Positions 1 to 9,728 of a stretch of 64,000 nt of DNA are shown in pieces (position 1 is the first letter of the stretch; each line of letters opens with the position of its first letter). This DNA comes from Ostreococcus lucimarinus CCE9901 (Eukaryota; Chlorophyta; Mamiellophyceae; Mamiellales; Bathycoccaceae). The notes under the pieces are model-generated. The model was given only the letters and a program-made list of their open reading frames with translations, ran no database searches and had not been told where the DNA came from. The DNA lies in assembly GCF_000092065.1 (NCBI RefSeq), contig NC_009368.1:644928-708927 (forward strand). Reading direction: 5' to 3'. The position numbers and the translations under genes were made by a program.

Positions 1-2144
1 ATAGCAATTACCGCTGGATCCCCATTCGGTACTTCTCCCGTAAATAGCACCGAAGGCACGTGTGAATTCGTTACCGACGTCGCGACGAGATTCGGCGGGT
101 CGTAATACATGTAATTTGCCATTCCGCCGACCCATATAGAGTTTTCAAAAAACGTCGCGAGCGCGCTGCGATCGTCCGGATAACCCTCAAAACTGATACT
201 GACGGCCGATATGTACGTACCGGTCGCCGCGAACGCACTGTACGACGGCGCATCGCATTCGATCGTTGTCGAATTCACCAGTTTGGCTGGCACATACACG
301 GGCGAACCGTCGTTCAAAAATCGGCACGCCACGCGGTGCGACAGAGTGTCGTCCGGGGCCCAGGAAGAGTCGTATGGAAACCCAACACCACGAATCGTGA
401 GCGTTGTCCCACCCGCCTTGGGTCCTCTTGAAGGGGAAATATCATCGATTTCTGTCACGGAGAAGCTTTGGTACGAGATTTCTGCGTCCGAAACATTGTA
501 CGTCCCTGTGAACAACGCACCCATGCTTGGGATCGTCGTCATCGCACCGATCGGTCTTGTCGACGCCGTCGACCCTTGAACTTCCATGCACGCCGATCCG
601 ACGCAGTTGGCATCCGGGAATACTTTGACTTTTACTATGCGCGTCGGAGCATTCACGTCTGACGCGTCCTGGCTCGTGAGGACGTACAGCGTCCCTCCAC
701 TCGCACCCCCATCGCTCACTGTCTCGATGGCGAGCGCATCCCTAACTAAACTACCACTCGTTCCTAACTTGACGTGTTCTATCGCCGAGCTCGTGTTGTT
801 GAATGATTTTCTAACCCGGTATACGCACGAGATGCGACTGACGCACGTTGCGCCGCACATCGCGCCGTTGTAAGGCGCACTCGATGTCGCGACGTAAGCA
901 TAATCTCCCATCACTCCGAGCGCGGTAAACGCGGTATACCTTCCGAGATAGCTCGACGAAAGCAAAGAATGACCTTCGCACGCCGCGTCGATGGCGGTGG
1001 CGTCTTTAAAGTACAGCTCCCCATCCGCCGCGATTACGCTCTCGCTCGAGTACGGATTCAGGCGAACAATCGCGGGATAATCTTGCGCCGAACTAGCCTT
1101 CGCGCGACCTGCGAGAAACATATCGACGCCACCACCAGTTGTGCCGACCGTGACCGCCTCGGTGAACTTACCTGCGTCTCGTCTGTTGTGGCACGCCTCG
1201 CACGCCGCGCGCAGCGTCGGCAACGATATATCCTTCGCGCTCGGCGCTGCGTCGATACCGCTCGAATACACCAGCACGCGACCAAGCGCGCTCACCGCTG
1301 TGGGTGTTACTTTTAAAATCAAATCATCGTCCGTGCCCATGGCCGCAACGTCGACGATGTATCCATCCGTGGTTTTCTCGTGACGATTTCTAATCGTCCC
1401 GCCGCCCGACGCCAAATCTGACCACACGACGTAACCGTATTCAACTGGCTGCCCCGCCCTTCGCACCCACGCGTTTGCGATGGCGTATATCACATCACTC
1501 GTCGCGCTCGCGACGACGATCGGTCCGCGCATGGCTATCGTCGACCACCCGTCGCTCGTCGCCGCGTCGCCGCGCGGATGCCCGCACGACCCCTTCCATC
1601 CGTTTGGCACAGGATCATCCACGTCGAGCACGATCGTCCCATTCGCCTGCGGCCGCGCGGGCCAACGCGTGGGTTCATTCGCGTTCCACGCCCGCGCGCT
1701 CGCATCGCCCAACCGCGCGTAATGATCCACGCACAGCGCGTCTCGCCCGCCCATCGCGACGACTTCTCGCGTCCCCGCCGCGCGCGCCGTCGCGCACGTC
1801 ACCTCCCGCGGCGCCGCCCCGACCCCCGTCGCCATCACCGGCGCCATCGCCGCGTACCACGTCTCCCGCACCGTCCTTCCATCGACCTCGACGACGCGCT
1901 CGAACGTCTCCACCGCGTCTCTCGCCGCGCCGCAGTCGACGCCGTCCCGGTCCGCGCGGCAGCGACACGTCTCATCGATCTCGCACGTCCCGTACGACCG
2001 CTGCGCCAGGCACTCGCGCGGGCAAAAGCTATACGCGTACCCTTCGCGCGCGCTCGCGCCCAGTGATCCGCACAGCAGCGCCAGCGCGCGCGTCACCGCG
2101 CGCGTTCGTCGCGCCGCGTGTGTCGGTTGCGCGCGCGACGACAT
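1..2144 (-). CDS. Secreted or surface protein with EGF-like motif and IPT/TIG domain (3' end outside window)
   Basis: The minus frame stays open from an ATG at 2144 to the left edge, giving 714 residues with the C-terminus missing. An in-frame stop at 2177-2175 lies just upstream, so this is the first possible start. Residues 1-32 read as a signal peptide: basic start, hydrophobic ALALLCGSLG, then Ala. A cysteine-rich EGF-like stretch follows at about 48-70 (CEIDETCRCRADRDGVDC). The middle (about 70-550) is rich in Gly, Val, Tyr and Asp and may form a beta-propeller, but I do not recognise it. Residues about 560-655 form an IPT/TIG immunoglobulin-like fold, with the typical ISPSRGPKAGGTTLTIRG opening. 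Such proteins are usually extracellular or membrane-anchored. It is divergent from the gene starting at 2543. Function unknown; the reading frame and IPT call are firm. Confidence 0.8.
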   Translation of the reverse strand, partial: MSSRAQPTHAARRTRAVTRALALLCGSLGASAREGYAYSFCPRECLAQRSYGTCEIDETCRCRADRDGVDCGAARDAVETFERVVEVDGRTVRETWYAAMAPVMATGVGAAPREVTCATARAAGTREVVAMGGRDALCVDHYARLGDASARAWNANEPTRWPARPQANGTIVLDVDDPVPNGWKGSCGHPRGDAATSDGWSTIAMRGPIVVASATSDVIYAIANAWVRRAGQPVEYGYVVWSDLASGGGTIRNRHEKTTDGYIVDVAAMGTDDDLILKVTPTAVSALGRVLVYSSGIDAAPSAKDISLPTLRAACEACHNRRDAGKFTEAVTVGTTGGGVDMFLAGRAKASSAQDYPAIVRLNPYSSESVIAADGELYFKDATAIDAACEGHSLLSSSYLGRYTAFTALGVMGDYAYVATSSAPYNGAMCGATCVSRISCVYRVRKSFNNTSSAIEHVKLGTSGSLVRDALAIETVSDGGASGGTLYVLTSQDASDVNAPTRIVKVKVFPDANCVGSACMEVQGSTASTRPIGAMTTIPSMGALFTGTYNVSDAEISYQSFSVTEIDDISPSRGPKAGGTTLTIRGVGFPYDSSWAPDDTLSHRVACRFLNDGSPVYVPAKLVNSTTIECDAPSYSAFAATGTYISAVSISFEGYPDDRSALATFFENSIWVGGMANYMYYDPPNLVATSVTNSHVPSVLFTGEVPNGDPAVIA

Positions 2145-2542
2145 CGGCGTCTTCGTCGCGCGTTCGCGTCGTCTTCAGCGCATCGCACTCGATGTCCGCG
2201 CGTCGGGCGATGCGCGACGGTGCGTTTTATCCGCGCGTCGCGTCGCGTCGCGTCGTCGCGTCGCGCGCGCGTCGCGGTTCGGCGTCGCGCGTCATTCCCC
2301 CGCGGCTCAGTCTCGTTCGGCTCTTGGATACAACACGGAACGTGCGCGCACATCGAATCGTCGCGCTTGACCGGCGCGCGGGAGACGCGCGCGCGGCGAG
2401 AGCGCGACGCCGCGCGCGCGATCGCGGTCGATCGTGATTCGAACCGCGCGCGACGGCGCGCGGGAGCGAACGCGGACGTCGACGCGCGGGCGCGAAGGCG
2501 CGCGCGTCGGGAGACGCGAGACGTCTCTTCGTATCCCTCGCG
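2145..2542. other. Divergent intergenic region, 398 bp
   Basis: This very CG-rich spacer separates two divergent genes, both encoding proteins with signal peptides, and so probably holds both promoters. I see no TATA-like box and no convincing reading frame. Confidence 0.5.
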
Positions 2543-3850
2543 ATGATGCGAATCGTCGTCGTCGTCGTCGTCGTCGCGAGCGCGGCGCGCGTCGAGCGCG
2601 CGCGCGCGTCGACGATCGTGGACGCGTCGAGCGACGTCAGAACGGGCGGTTTCGCGGAGGTGCGCGGTCGGGCGCTTCGCGGGACGAGCGACGCGGAGGC
2701 GTGTCGAGCGCGCGCGTGGGCGACGGGCGCGGACGCGCCGGGCGGCGCGTCGACGGCGGAGGCGACGTGTGCGGCGATCAGTGCGACGTCGGCGACGCGA
2801 TGCGAGGCGGCGATGGCGTCGTTGAAGTGTCGGCTCGCGCGGGCTGGCGCGCGCGCCCGCGCCGAGGCGTGTGACCTCGCGAGCGCGGACGATTGCGAAC
2901 GGTGCGTCCTGCGCGCGCTCGGACGAGGCGCGAGAGGACGCGGAAACATGAACGACAACGATTGGGACGACGCGGTGGAAGACGAGGCCGCTTTTGAGAG
3001 TGACCGCGCGATTACGCTGGACCGCGCGGTGGAGTTTTCAATGTACGTCGACGAAACGCACGCCATCGACAGCGATTGCAAGTTTTTGGTCTCCATGTTC
3101 AGAGCCGAGATGGCATCGCGGGTCGTAGAGTCATTCTCCACGCTGCTCGCAGAGGCGCAGCGCGAGGCCAAGGCGAGGGCGGAAGAAATCACCATCGCGC
3201 TCGCGGAAATTGACGAAGCGGCTCGCAGAAACGCTCGCGACGTCGAGCAAGCGGCGATGGCGCTCGACAAAGTACGCCGCGACCAGCTCGAGTTCGCGAC
3301 GCGGTTTGAAACGTTTGCGGCAAACTTGAACGCCGCGCTGGACCGCGTGGAGCGCGCGTCGCGCGGCGCGCTGCGCGCCGCTCGATTCGCCGCCGAGCTC
3401 GCGAAGCGCTGCGCGGGAATCGTTTCCGAAACCTTCGCGTCGTTGGTTTCGGTTGAGATGATTTTCGTGCGCTTCATCGTCATCGCGTTCGGAACCACGC
3501 GCCCGGCTTTACGGCGTTGCTGCTTTACGGCGTTACTCGTGGAGTGGATGTTACGCGCCGCGCCGCGAACGGCGGCGACGACGCCCTCCAATCGTCTTCG
3601 CCTCGGTCTCCTCTGCGCGTTCGCGCCCAGGATCTGGACGTACGCGAAAGAGCAACTACATCGCTCGCGACGCGACGACGCCGAGACGGGTCGCGTCGAC
3701 GTCGGCGCGAAACCGCGATCCGGTCGTCGCGCGCGAGGCGTCCCCGCGGCGCGAATCGAACCGTCGCCTCGAGTCCCCGAGCCGACGATCGCATCGCCGC
3801 GTCGCGCCAGCGCGCGCCTTCGCGCGACGAAGACGACAAAAATAATTTAA
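2543..3850 (+). CDS. GEX1/KAR5/Brambleberry-like nuclear fusion protein (candidate)
   Basis: This 435-residue protein starts with a signal peptide (residues 1-22, a run of seven Val). A Cys-rich segment follows at about 54-122. Then comes a stretch of the form SMYVDETHAIDSDCKFLVSM leading into a long coiled coil (about 190-300). Near 320-350 there are hydrophobic, probably membrane-spanning segments, and the tail is basic. Signal peptide, Cys-rich domain, coiled coils and C-terminal membrane segments is the layout of the KAR5/GEX1/Brambleberry family, which acts at the nuclear envelope in karyogamy of gametes. The YxxxxxxxxxxC pattern before the coiled coil also resembles that family. Similarity is by architecture and short motifs, so the assignment is moderate. 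The next gene starts 24 bp downstream on the same strand. Confidence 0.5.
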   Translation: MMRIVVVVVVVASAARVERARASTIVDASSDVRTGGFAEVRGRALRGTSDAEACRARAWATGADAPGGASTAEATCAAISATSATRCEAAMASLKCRLARAGARARAEACDLASADDCERCVLRALGRGARGRGNMNDNDWDDAVEDEAAFESDRAITLDRAVEFSMYVDETHAIDSDCKFLVSMFRAEMASRVVESFSTLLAEAQREAKARAEEITIALAEIDEAARRNARDVEQAAMALDKVRRDQLEFATRFETFAANLNAALDRVERASRGALRAARFAAELAKRCAGIVSETFASLVSVEMIFVRFIVIAFGTTRPALRRCCFTALLVEWMLRAAPRTAATTPSNRLRLGLLCAFAPRIWTYAKEQLHRSRRDDAETGRVDVGAKPRSGRRARGVPAARIEPSPRVPEPTIASPRRASARLRATKTTKII

Positions 3851-3873
3851 CGCTCCGCACACGCCGCCTCGAG

Positions 3874-4902
3874 ATGAGCCCGAAGATCACCGAACTCTGT
3901 TCGTACCCGGTCAAGAGCTGCGCCGGAGTTTCCCTGGACGCCTGCGCGCTGACGTCCACGGGATTAGCGTTCGATCGGCTGTTTTGCGTCGTCAACGCTG
4001 TCGATGGAAAGTTCATCAGCCAACGCTCGCACCCGCGTTTATCCCTCGTCGCGTGCGCGATAGAGCCACCGGACGCGTTCACCGATCGCACCGTGCGCCA
4101 GTTCGCGCTGACGTGCGAGACGTCGAGCATGGCGACGAAATTGCGCGTGGAGGTGGATTTGGACGACGCGAGCGGGACGGCGACGTCGGCGACGAACGTG
4201 GAGTGTTGGGAGTGGCGCGGGAAAGCGGCGAAATGCGGCGACGAAGCCGGGCGATGGTTCAGTGAGTTTTTGAATCAAACACCGGACGGCGATGGGGCGG
4301 CGTACGAGCTCGTGCGATGGATGGGAAAGGGAGGCGCGCCGAGCGCGCCGCAAGACGCCGACGATTTAGACGTCGACGACGACGTCACGCGTTTAACGTC
4401 AGAGAATTACGGTTCGCGTCGCGCGACGACCACCCTGAGCGATGGATATCCGATGTTACTCGTCAACGCCGCCTCCGTGCGCGCGATGCACGAACTCGTG
4501 CGCGAGGAAACTGAAAAATCCAACGCCGCGCCCGTCGTCGTCGACAATCGACGCTTTCGCGGCAACGTCGTCGTGGACGACGCCAAAGCCTACGCCGAAG
4601 ACACGTGGTCCGTGATCGCCCTCGGCGCGCGCGAAGTCCAAGCCGAGTTATGCAAGCCGTGTTCGCGATGTTCGATTCCCCTCGTCGATCCGGACGTCGG
4701 TTCTCCCGCGCTCGGCGCGCCTCTGGCGCGCGCGCTCAGTCGCGCGCGCTCCGGCGCCGCGTTACGAACCGCCAATCGTCTCTGGCGCCAGTCCCCGTTT
4801 TTCGGTTGGAATTTACTCGTCCCTTCGACGCAGGACGCCACCGTCGTGTTGCGCGTCGGCGACGACGTGCGCGTGTTGGAGACCCGTCCCGCGTTCCCCT
4901 AG
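3874..4902 (+). CDS. MOSC-domain molybdoenzyme, amidoxime reducing component (mARC) type
   Basis: The 342-residue protein has the MOSC N-terminal beta-barrel domain at its start (ITELCSYPVKSCAG...) and the catalytic MOSC domain after about residue 190. The conserved ending is present: Cys260, Cys263 and Cys266 in CKPCSRC, followed by a VDPDVG motif, then QSPFFGWNLLV and a final VGDDVRVLE. Family members bind molybdenum cofactor through a Cys in this motif, probably Cys266 here. With cytochrome b5 and its reductase they reduce N-hydroxylated compounds and have been linked to nitric oxide formation from nitrite in Chlamydomonas. The frame is open further upstream, to 3517, but that part overlaps the previous gene and shows no MOSC similarity, so the ATG at 3874 was chosen. 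Confidence 0.85.
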   Translation: MSPKITELCSYPVKSCAGVSLDACALTSTGLAFDRLFCVVNAVDGKFISQRSHPRLSLVACAIEPPDAFTDRTVRQFALTCETSSMATKLRVEVDLDDASGTATSATNVECWEWRGKAAKCGDEAGRWFSEFLNQTPDGDGAAYELVRWMGKGGAPSAPQDADDLDVDDDVTRLTSENYGSRRATTTLSDGYPMLLVNAASVRAMHELVREETEKSNAAPVVVDNRRFRGNVVVDDAKAYAEDTWSVIALGAREVQAELCKPCSRCSIPLVDPDVGSPALGAPLARALSRARSGAALRTANRLWRQSPFFGWNLLVPSTQDATVVLRVGDDVRVLETRPAFP

Positions 4903-5031
4903 CGCGTCGCCGTCCCGCCTTCCATCTTTCATACGACACATATTATAGCGTATAAATCCCCATCAATCTATTCCCGCCGCGGTCGACGCATTCCAGAACC
5001 CTCGCGCGCGCGCCGCATTCCGCGTCGCTCG

Positions 5032-6354
5032 ATGTCCGCGCCCGCGTGTTCCGCGTCGCTCGCGCGCGCGTCGCGCGTTTCGACGCGCGCGCCGCGCCGT
5101 CGCGCGCGTTTCGACGCGTCGCGACGCGCGCCGACGCCGCGCGGACGCGCCGACGCCGTTCGAACGATGGCGGCGGACTCGAAGCACCTGCAGCGCGTTC
5201 TCGTCACCTCGCGCGACGGGCTGACGAGAGAGCTCGACGAAGACGTCGACAGCGTCGTCATCGACTGCGACGGCGTCGTCTGGAACGGCGACGCGCTGAT
5301 ACCGGGGGCGAAAGCGGCGATAGAGGCGCTGCGGGCGAAGAAGAAGAGGGTCTTTTTCGCGACGAATAACTCGACCAAGTCGCGAGCGCACTACGCGGCG
5401 AAATTCGCGTCGCTGGGTGTGGACGTGTCGAAATATGAGATATACACGTCGGCGTACGCGGCGGCGATGTACCTGAAACAGCGAAGGTTCGATGAGATCG
5501 AGGACGGGGACGACGCGGAGCCGCGCGGGGAACACGGAGAACGAGTCGGAGACGCGCGACAGAAAAAGGTGTACGTGATCGGTGAGAGAGGCGTGATGGA
5601 GGAGATGGAGGAGGCGGGGATTGATGTTGAGGCGGGGGTGTACGACAGCGTGCGGTGCACGGGGAGAGATTGGGAGGAGATGGAGGAGTGGTTGGATCCG
5701 GAGAACGACGTCGGGGCGGTGGTGGTTGGGAGCGATTCCGCGTTTACGTTTGCGAAATTGGCGTACGCGTCGCTGCAGATACAGCGCGGGGCGCTGTTCA
5801 TCGCCACGAATCCCGATGCGGGGGATAAGATTGGTCGAGCGCTGTATCCAGGGGCGGGCGCGATCGTGAACGCGGTCGCGACGGCGTGCGGCGAGCAGCC
5901 GGAAATTTATTGCGGCAAGCCGAGCTCGTTCATGTTGGATTTGCTCTGCGAGCACACCAACATCGACATGTCCCGCACGCTCGTCGTCGGCGATAGAATA
6001 GACACCGACATTGCGTTCGGCAAGGCGGGTAAAGCCGGGCTCACCGCCCTCGTGTTCACCGGCGTCACCGACTCTGAACAGCTCAGAGAAAAGTGTCTGC
6101 TCGCCGACGCCGACGAATCGCTCGCCGACGCGCTCCCCGATCGCGCCATCGGCTCCCTCGCCGAGCTCGTCGGGCTGACGTTCGATCCCGACGAAGTCTG
6201 CGACAGCGTCAGCGACGTCGACACCGACGTTAACATCGACGAAGACGACATGCTTCGCGCGTTCCCCGTGAGCGACGCGCCGTTGCCCGAGTGGTCGCAA
6301 TACGACGACGACGACGATCAATTCGATCAAACGCAGTACGCGCCGGCGTCGTAA
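5032..6354 (+). CDS. PGP: 2-phosphoglycolate phosphatase (HAD superfamily), plastid-targeted
   Basis: This 440-residue protein begins with an Arg/Ala/Ser-rich, acid-poor stretch (1-45) typical of an algal chloroplast transit peptide. HAD motif I is DCDGVVW, with nucleophile Asp78 and acid-base Asp80. Motif II lies in FFATNNSTKS, and motif III includes GDRIDTD (Asp321, Asp324). The cap domain is of the C2 type found in phosphoglycolate and p-nitrophenyl phosphatases. The role is to remove the 2-phosphoglycolate made by Rubisco oxygenation, the first step of photorespiration. Odd features are a charged insertion near residues 155-185 and an acidic tail after about 395. A TATA-like TATAAAT lies near 4950. 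GCSH, another photorespiratory protein, is encoded at 54603-55522. Confidence 0.88.
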   Translation: MSAPACSASLARASRVSTRAPRRRARFDASRRAPTPRGRADAVRTMAADSKHLQRVLVTSRDGLTRELDEDVDSVVIDCDGVVWNGDALIPGAKAAIEALRAKKKRVFFATNNSTKSRAHYAAKFASLGVDVSKYEIYTSAYAAAMYLKQRRFDEIEDGDDAEPRGEHGERVGDARQKKVYVIGERGVMEEMEEAGIDVEAGVYDSVRCTGRDWEEMEEWLDPENDVGAVVVGSDSAFTFAKLAYASLQIQRGALFIATNPDAGDKIGRALYPGAGAIVNAVATACGEQPEIYCGKPSSFMLDLLCEHTNIDMSRTLVVGDRIDTDIAFGKAGKAGLTALVFTGVTDSEQLREKCLLADADESLADALPDRAIGSLAELVGLTFDPDEVCDSVSDVDTDVNIDEDDMLRAFPVSDAPLPEWSQYDDDDDQFDQTQYAPAS

Positions 6355-6537
6355 TTCATCACTATATTTTAATCTGTAGTCTGACGAAAGTTTTCGAAAT
6401 CATTCGCCTCGCCTCGCCCGAGCGCGCCTCGCCCGACCGCGCGGTTTGGGGGGGACTAAAAGTCGGTTAGACTTTACTACGCGTGGTGAAAATGAATCGT
6501 CGTGACCGCACATCTCGGCGCATCGCGCGCGCGCGCG

Positions 6538-9500
6538 ATGGATCTCGCGAAAACGATCCCAAAATGTCTCAACGACGCGCAAATCTCGTTGACGACGCAC
6601 AAGCGCGGCGCCAAGACGCTGTGCGCGGTGCGAAACGAAGACCCAGAGACGTTTTTACCGACGTTTTGTAACGCAATCTTGCCGGTTTTGCTCGAGTACA
6701 AGGTACGCTTGGACGCCGCGGCGACGCGCACGCGCGCGGACGATACGGTGTCGTCGTTCGTTGGATGTGGACGATCAGAGACGGCGGGAAACGCGCGTGT
6801 GAGATGCGAATGCGATGGAACGATGACGCCGGGACGCGGCGAGCGCGCGAGACGGGACGACGACTGACCGAACGCGGCGAACGCTCGAACGAGACGCAGC
6901 GAGACGTGTGCACCGAACGTGTCGTACGATTTATCGTCACCTTTTGCGCGTGGCGCGAGGAAGGAATGGAGGAAGACGCGGATGAGTTCAACGAGGCGTT
7001 TTTGGGATTTTTGCTCAACTTGCACGGAGCGAAGGACAAGGCGGTGCGATTCCGCGCGTGTCAAATCATCGCGGGTGTGCTGAATGGACTCGGTGCCGAC
7101 GCTGAGGTGAGCGATGAGTTGTATGAACGCATGACGGACGTGATGCTGGAGCGGATTCGGGATAAGATGCCGCCGGTGCGGGCGCAGGCGGCGCGAGCGC
7201 TGAGTCGTTTGCAAGACGGAGGGGAGACGCAAGATTTCTCGCAGGATGACATCACGCAAGCGTTCGTGGAGTTGCTCGGAAGCGAAAAGAACAAAGAGGT
7301 GCGAAAGGCGATTTTGGGCTCGCTCGCGATCTCTGATTACACGATTCCGTGCGTTGTAGAACGCACGCGGGACGTGGCGGAGGACGTTCGTCGCATCGCA
7401 TTTTTGGCGCTCACGTCCAAGGTGCCCGTCGAGTCGGTGTCTATCGCGCATCGTGCCTTGGTTTTGCGTCGAGGTTTGAATGATCGCGCACCCATGGTTC
7501 GAAGCGCGAGCGTCGAGATGCTCAAGCGATGGCTCGAAGCATTCCAGGGCGACGTCGTGAAATTCCTCACCGCGCTCGACGTCGAGTCCAACGAATCCGA
7601 AGCCGAGCTCGCGCTCAAGGAACTCATCACCATCGGTCGCATCAAGCCTATGGACGTGTGCAAAGACGTCGAGCTGGTGTCGAAAGGTTTGAAACGCGAC
7701 ATCGACGTCGACGGTCTCATGACGCCCGAAGAAGGGTTGTACTGGCGCGTCGTTTTGCAACATTTGGCCGAAGCCTCCGCCGTCAAGGGCGCAAATTCGG
7801 CGCAGTCGGTCGGTCAAGCGCGGGAAATCGCCGTCGCCGAAGTCGGTGAGATGATCGAAGCTATGGAATCGGCGTTACCGCCGACGGCGATGGATTTGCT
7901 GAGCATCGTGAGCTCGCACGCGAAGAGCGCGGAAGGGAAATTCGCGGCGAGACAACTCCTACCTCTTCTCAAATGCGTCGATCTGAACGACGGTGCGATT
8001 CGACGAGGCGCCATCAACTTGGTCGCTGAGCAGCTTCACGTCAAACCCGTGGTGAATTCGCACGGATCGTCGTACGCGTGCGGGGGTGATGGCAAGTGGG
8101 AGAGCGCGCTCGTCGAAATTGCTCGTCTCGTCGCCAACGATTCCACCGAATTCGCCGGTCTCGTTTTGGACGCCGCAGATTCTCTTCAAATGTCTGGTAC
8201 TGCCGAATCGCTCACGCAGGCGTTGTACATCGCGGGTTCTTTGCTCGAGCGCACGTCGAAGCGTTTACCATCCGTCGCCGCCGAAGCCGTGATGGACTCT
8301 TTGATCAAGCCCGCGGTGACGCACTCCACCACGGCGGTTCGCCGGGAATCGATGCGCGTGCTGGGTCTCTTACTCGCTTCTCAAGGCGTCATCAACCCTG
8401 ACGCGGTGGTGATTCTGCGAACGGCCTTAAGTGCCGATGCCGCGCCCGTTCGATGCATGGCGGCTCGCGCGCTCGGCGACGCAGCGCTTCTTCATGGTCC
8501 CGCGGCGCTGGACAAATATCGCGTCCTCGTCGATCCGGAGGATGAAGACGTCACTGAATCCGCATTCAACGCGAGTCTTCCTCTCGAGATTGCACTCATG
8601 AAGTGCCTCGATGAAGAAGGAAAACCATTTGTGTTCAAAGCGAACGCGTATGATTTGGAAGACGTAGATGTTGAAGACGTGGATGCCACCAAGGCCGCCG
8701 CGGCGGTGGAGGCGGAGGAAAGCGTCGGCACCGTCGCCGCGGAGTCGCTCTGCAAAATCATCCTTCGTCGCGGTGAAGGCGCGTTTGAAGCCGCTGCGGC
8801 GGTTGTCTCGCGATTGCTTGGCAGCTACTTTGCGGCGGATGCGCAGCGAAGACCGCGTCTCGCACAATGCTTGGCCGTCTTCTTCCCGGCGCTCGCAAGC
8901 GGGCCGGAGGATCGTCGACGCTTGCTCGCGGATTGCGCCCTGCCGGCTTTGCGCGCCGCGGCTAAGATCAAGGGCTTGTCGCGCGTCGCCGCCCTTCTCG
9001 TGCAACTTCTCACCGCGTCCGAAGAACCGACGGCGGGCGGCGCCGAACTCGCCCTCGCGTTGGCGAACGAATCTCTGGCGTTAAGCACGAAGCAAACGCC
9101 ATCTGGCGCGCAAGCACCGCTCGCCAAGGCGTACACCAACGCCATCGCTCGCGTGTTATCTGTCGTTCCAGTGAAATCCACGCGAGACGAAGTCGACGTC
9201 GCTGAAAAGGTCGAGCTGAACGACACGTTAACCAAGGCTTGGCACGCCGCCGTGCTCGCGGCGGAGCGAACAAAGGAAAAGTCTGCGGCCAAGGATTTGG
9301 CGATGGCGGCAGAACGTCTTCGCTCGAATTGCCTTGCGACACAAAAGACGGTGGCGCCCGAAACCGAAGGTAGCGAAGGAATCGCCGTTCCAGCGGATGA
9401 CGACGACTTATCGACGCAGATGAACGACGACGTTCGCGCCGCCGTGATGGAGTACGCAGAGGAGCTCGCCAACGGCGCTGACGTACCGTTTTGCGGTTCT

Positions 9501-9683
9501 AAAGTGAAAGCCGCCAAGGTGAAAGCCGCGCCCGCGGTGCCGACGCGCGAGTCTCGTTCGCGCGCGAGCAAAACTGCGGCGGCGGATAAGCTGAAAGACG
9601 ACGACTTGAAGAAGCCGCTTCCGAAAGTCACGCCCGAACGCAAGTCTCGTTCTCGACGAGGCGCGCTGCAAGAAACAAACTGA
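6538..9683 (+). CDS. CAPG: Condensin complex subunit G (CAP-G/Ycg1), two exons
   Basis: I join exon 1 (6538-6702) to exon 2 (6900-9683) across a 197-bp intron with donor GTACGC, an ACTGAC branch-point motif near 6863 and acceptor CAG. The joined frame gives about 982 residues. Exon 1 has the family start (MDLAKTIPKCLNDAQISLTT) and ends LLEYK. Exon 2 continues RDVCTERVVRFIVTFCAW. The protein is built of HEAT-like helical repeats and has a CAP-G C-terminal domain. Its tail (about 930-982) is basic and Ser/Arg-rich. CAP-G is a non-SMC subunit of condensin I, which binds DNA with CAP-H and compacts mitotic chromosomes. An in-frame ATG at 6502 would add 12 residues and cannot be excluded. Exon 2 is open upstream of 6900, but that part is intron sequence. 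Confidence 0.88.
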
Positions 9684-9728
9684 CGCGAAACATCGATGTG
9701 ATATTAAATAAACTCCTAACCACACTAC

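Noticed and set aside
2227-3591. 454-codon open frame on the minus strand opposite the GEX1-like gene
   Set aside because: Its translation is Ala/Arg/Ser-rich with no domain. It mirrors a plus-strand gene that has a signal peptide, coiled coil and membrane segments. GC-rich genomes keep antisense frames open.
4963-6330. 455-codon minus-strand frame opposite phosphoglycolate phosphatase
   Set aside because: The plus strand holds clear HAD motifs. The antisense product has only Arg/Val-rich sequence and no family pattern.
6477-7817. 446-codon minus-strand frame opposite CAP-G
   Set aside because: It overlaps both CAP-G exons and the intron without interruption, as an accidental frame would, and shows no domain.
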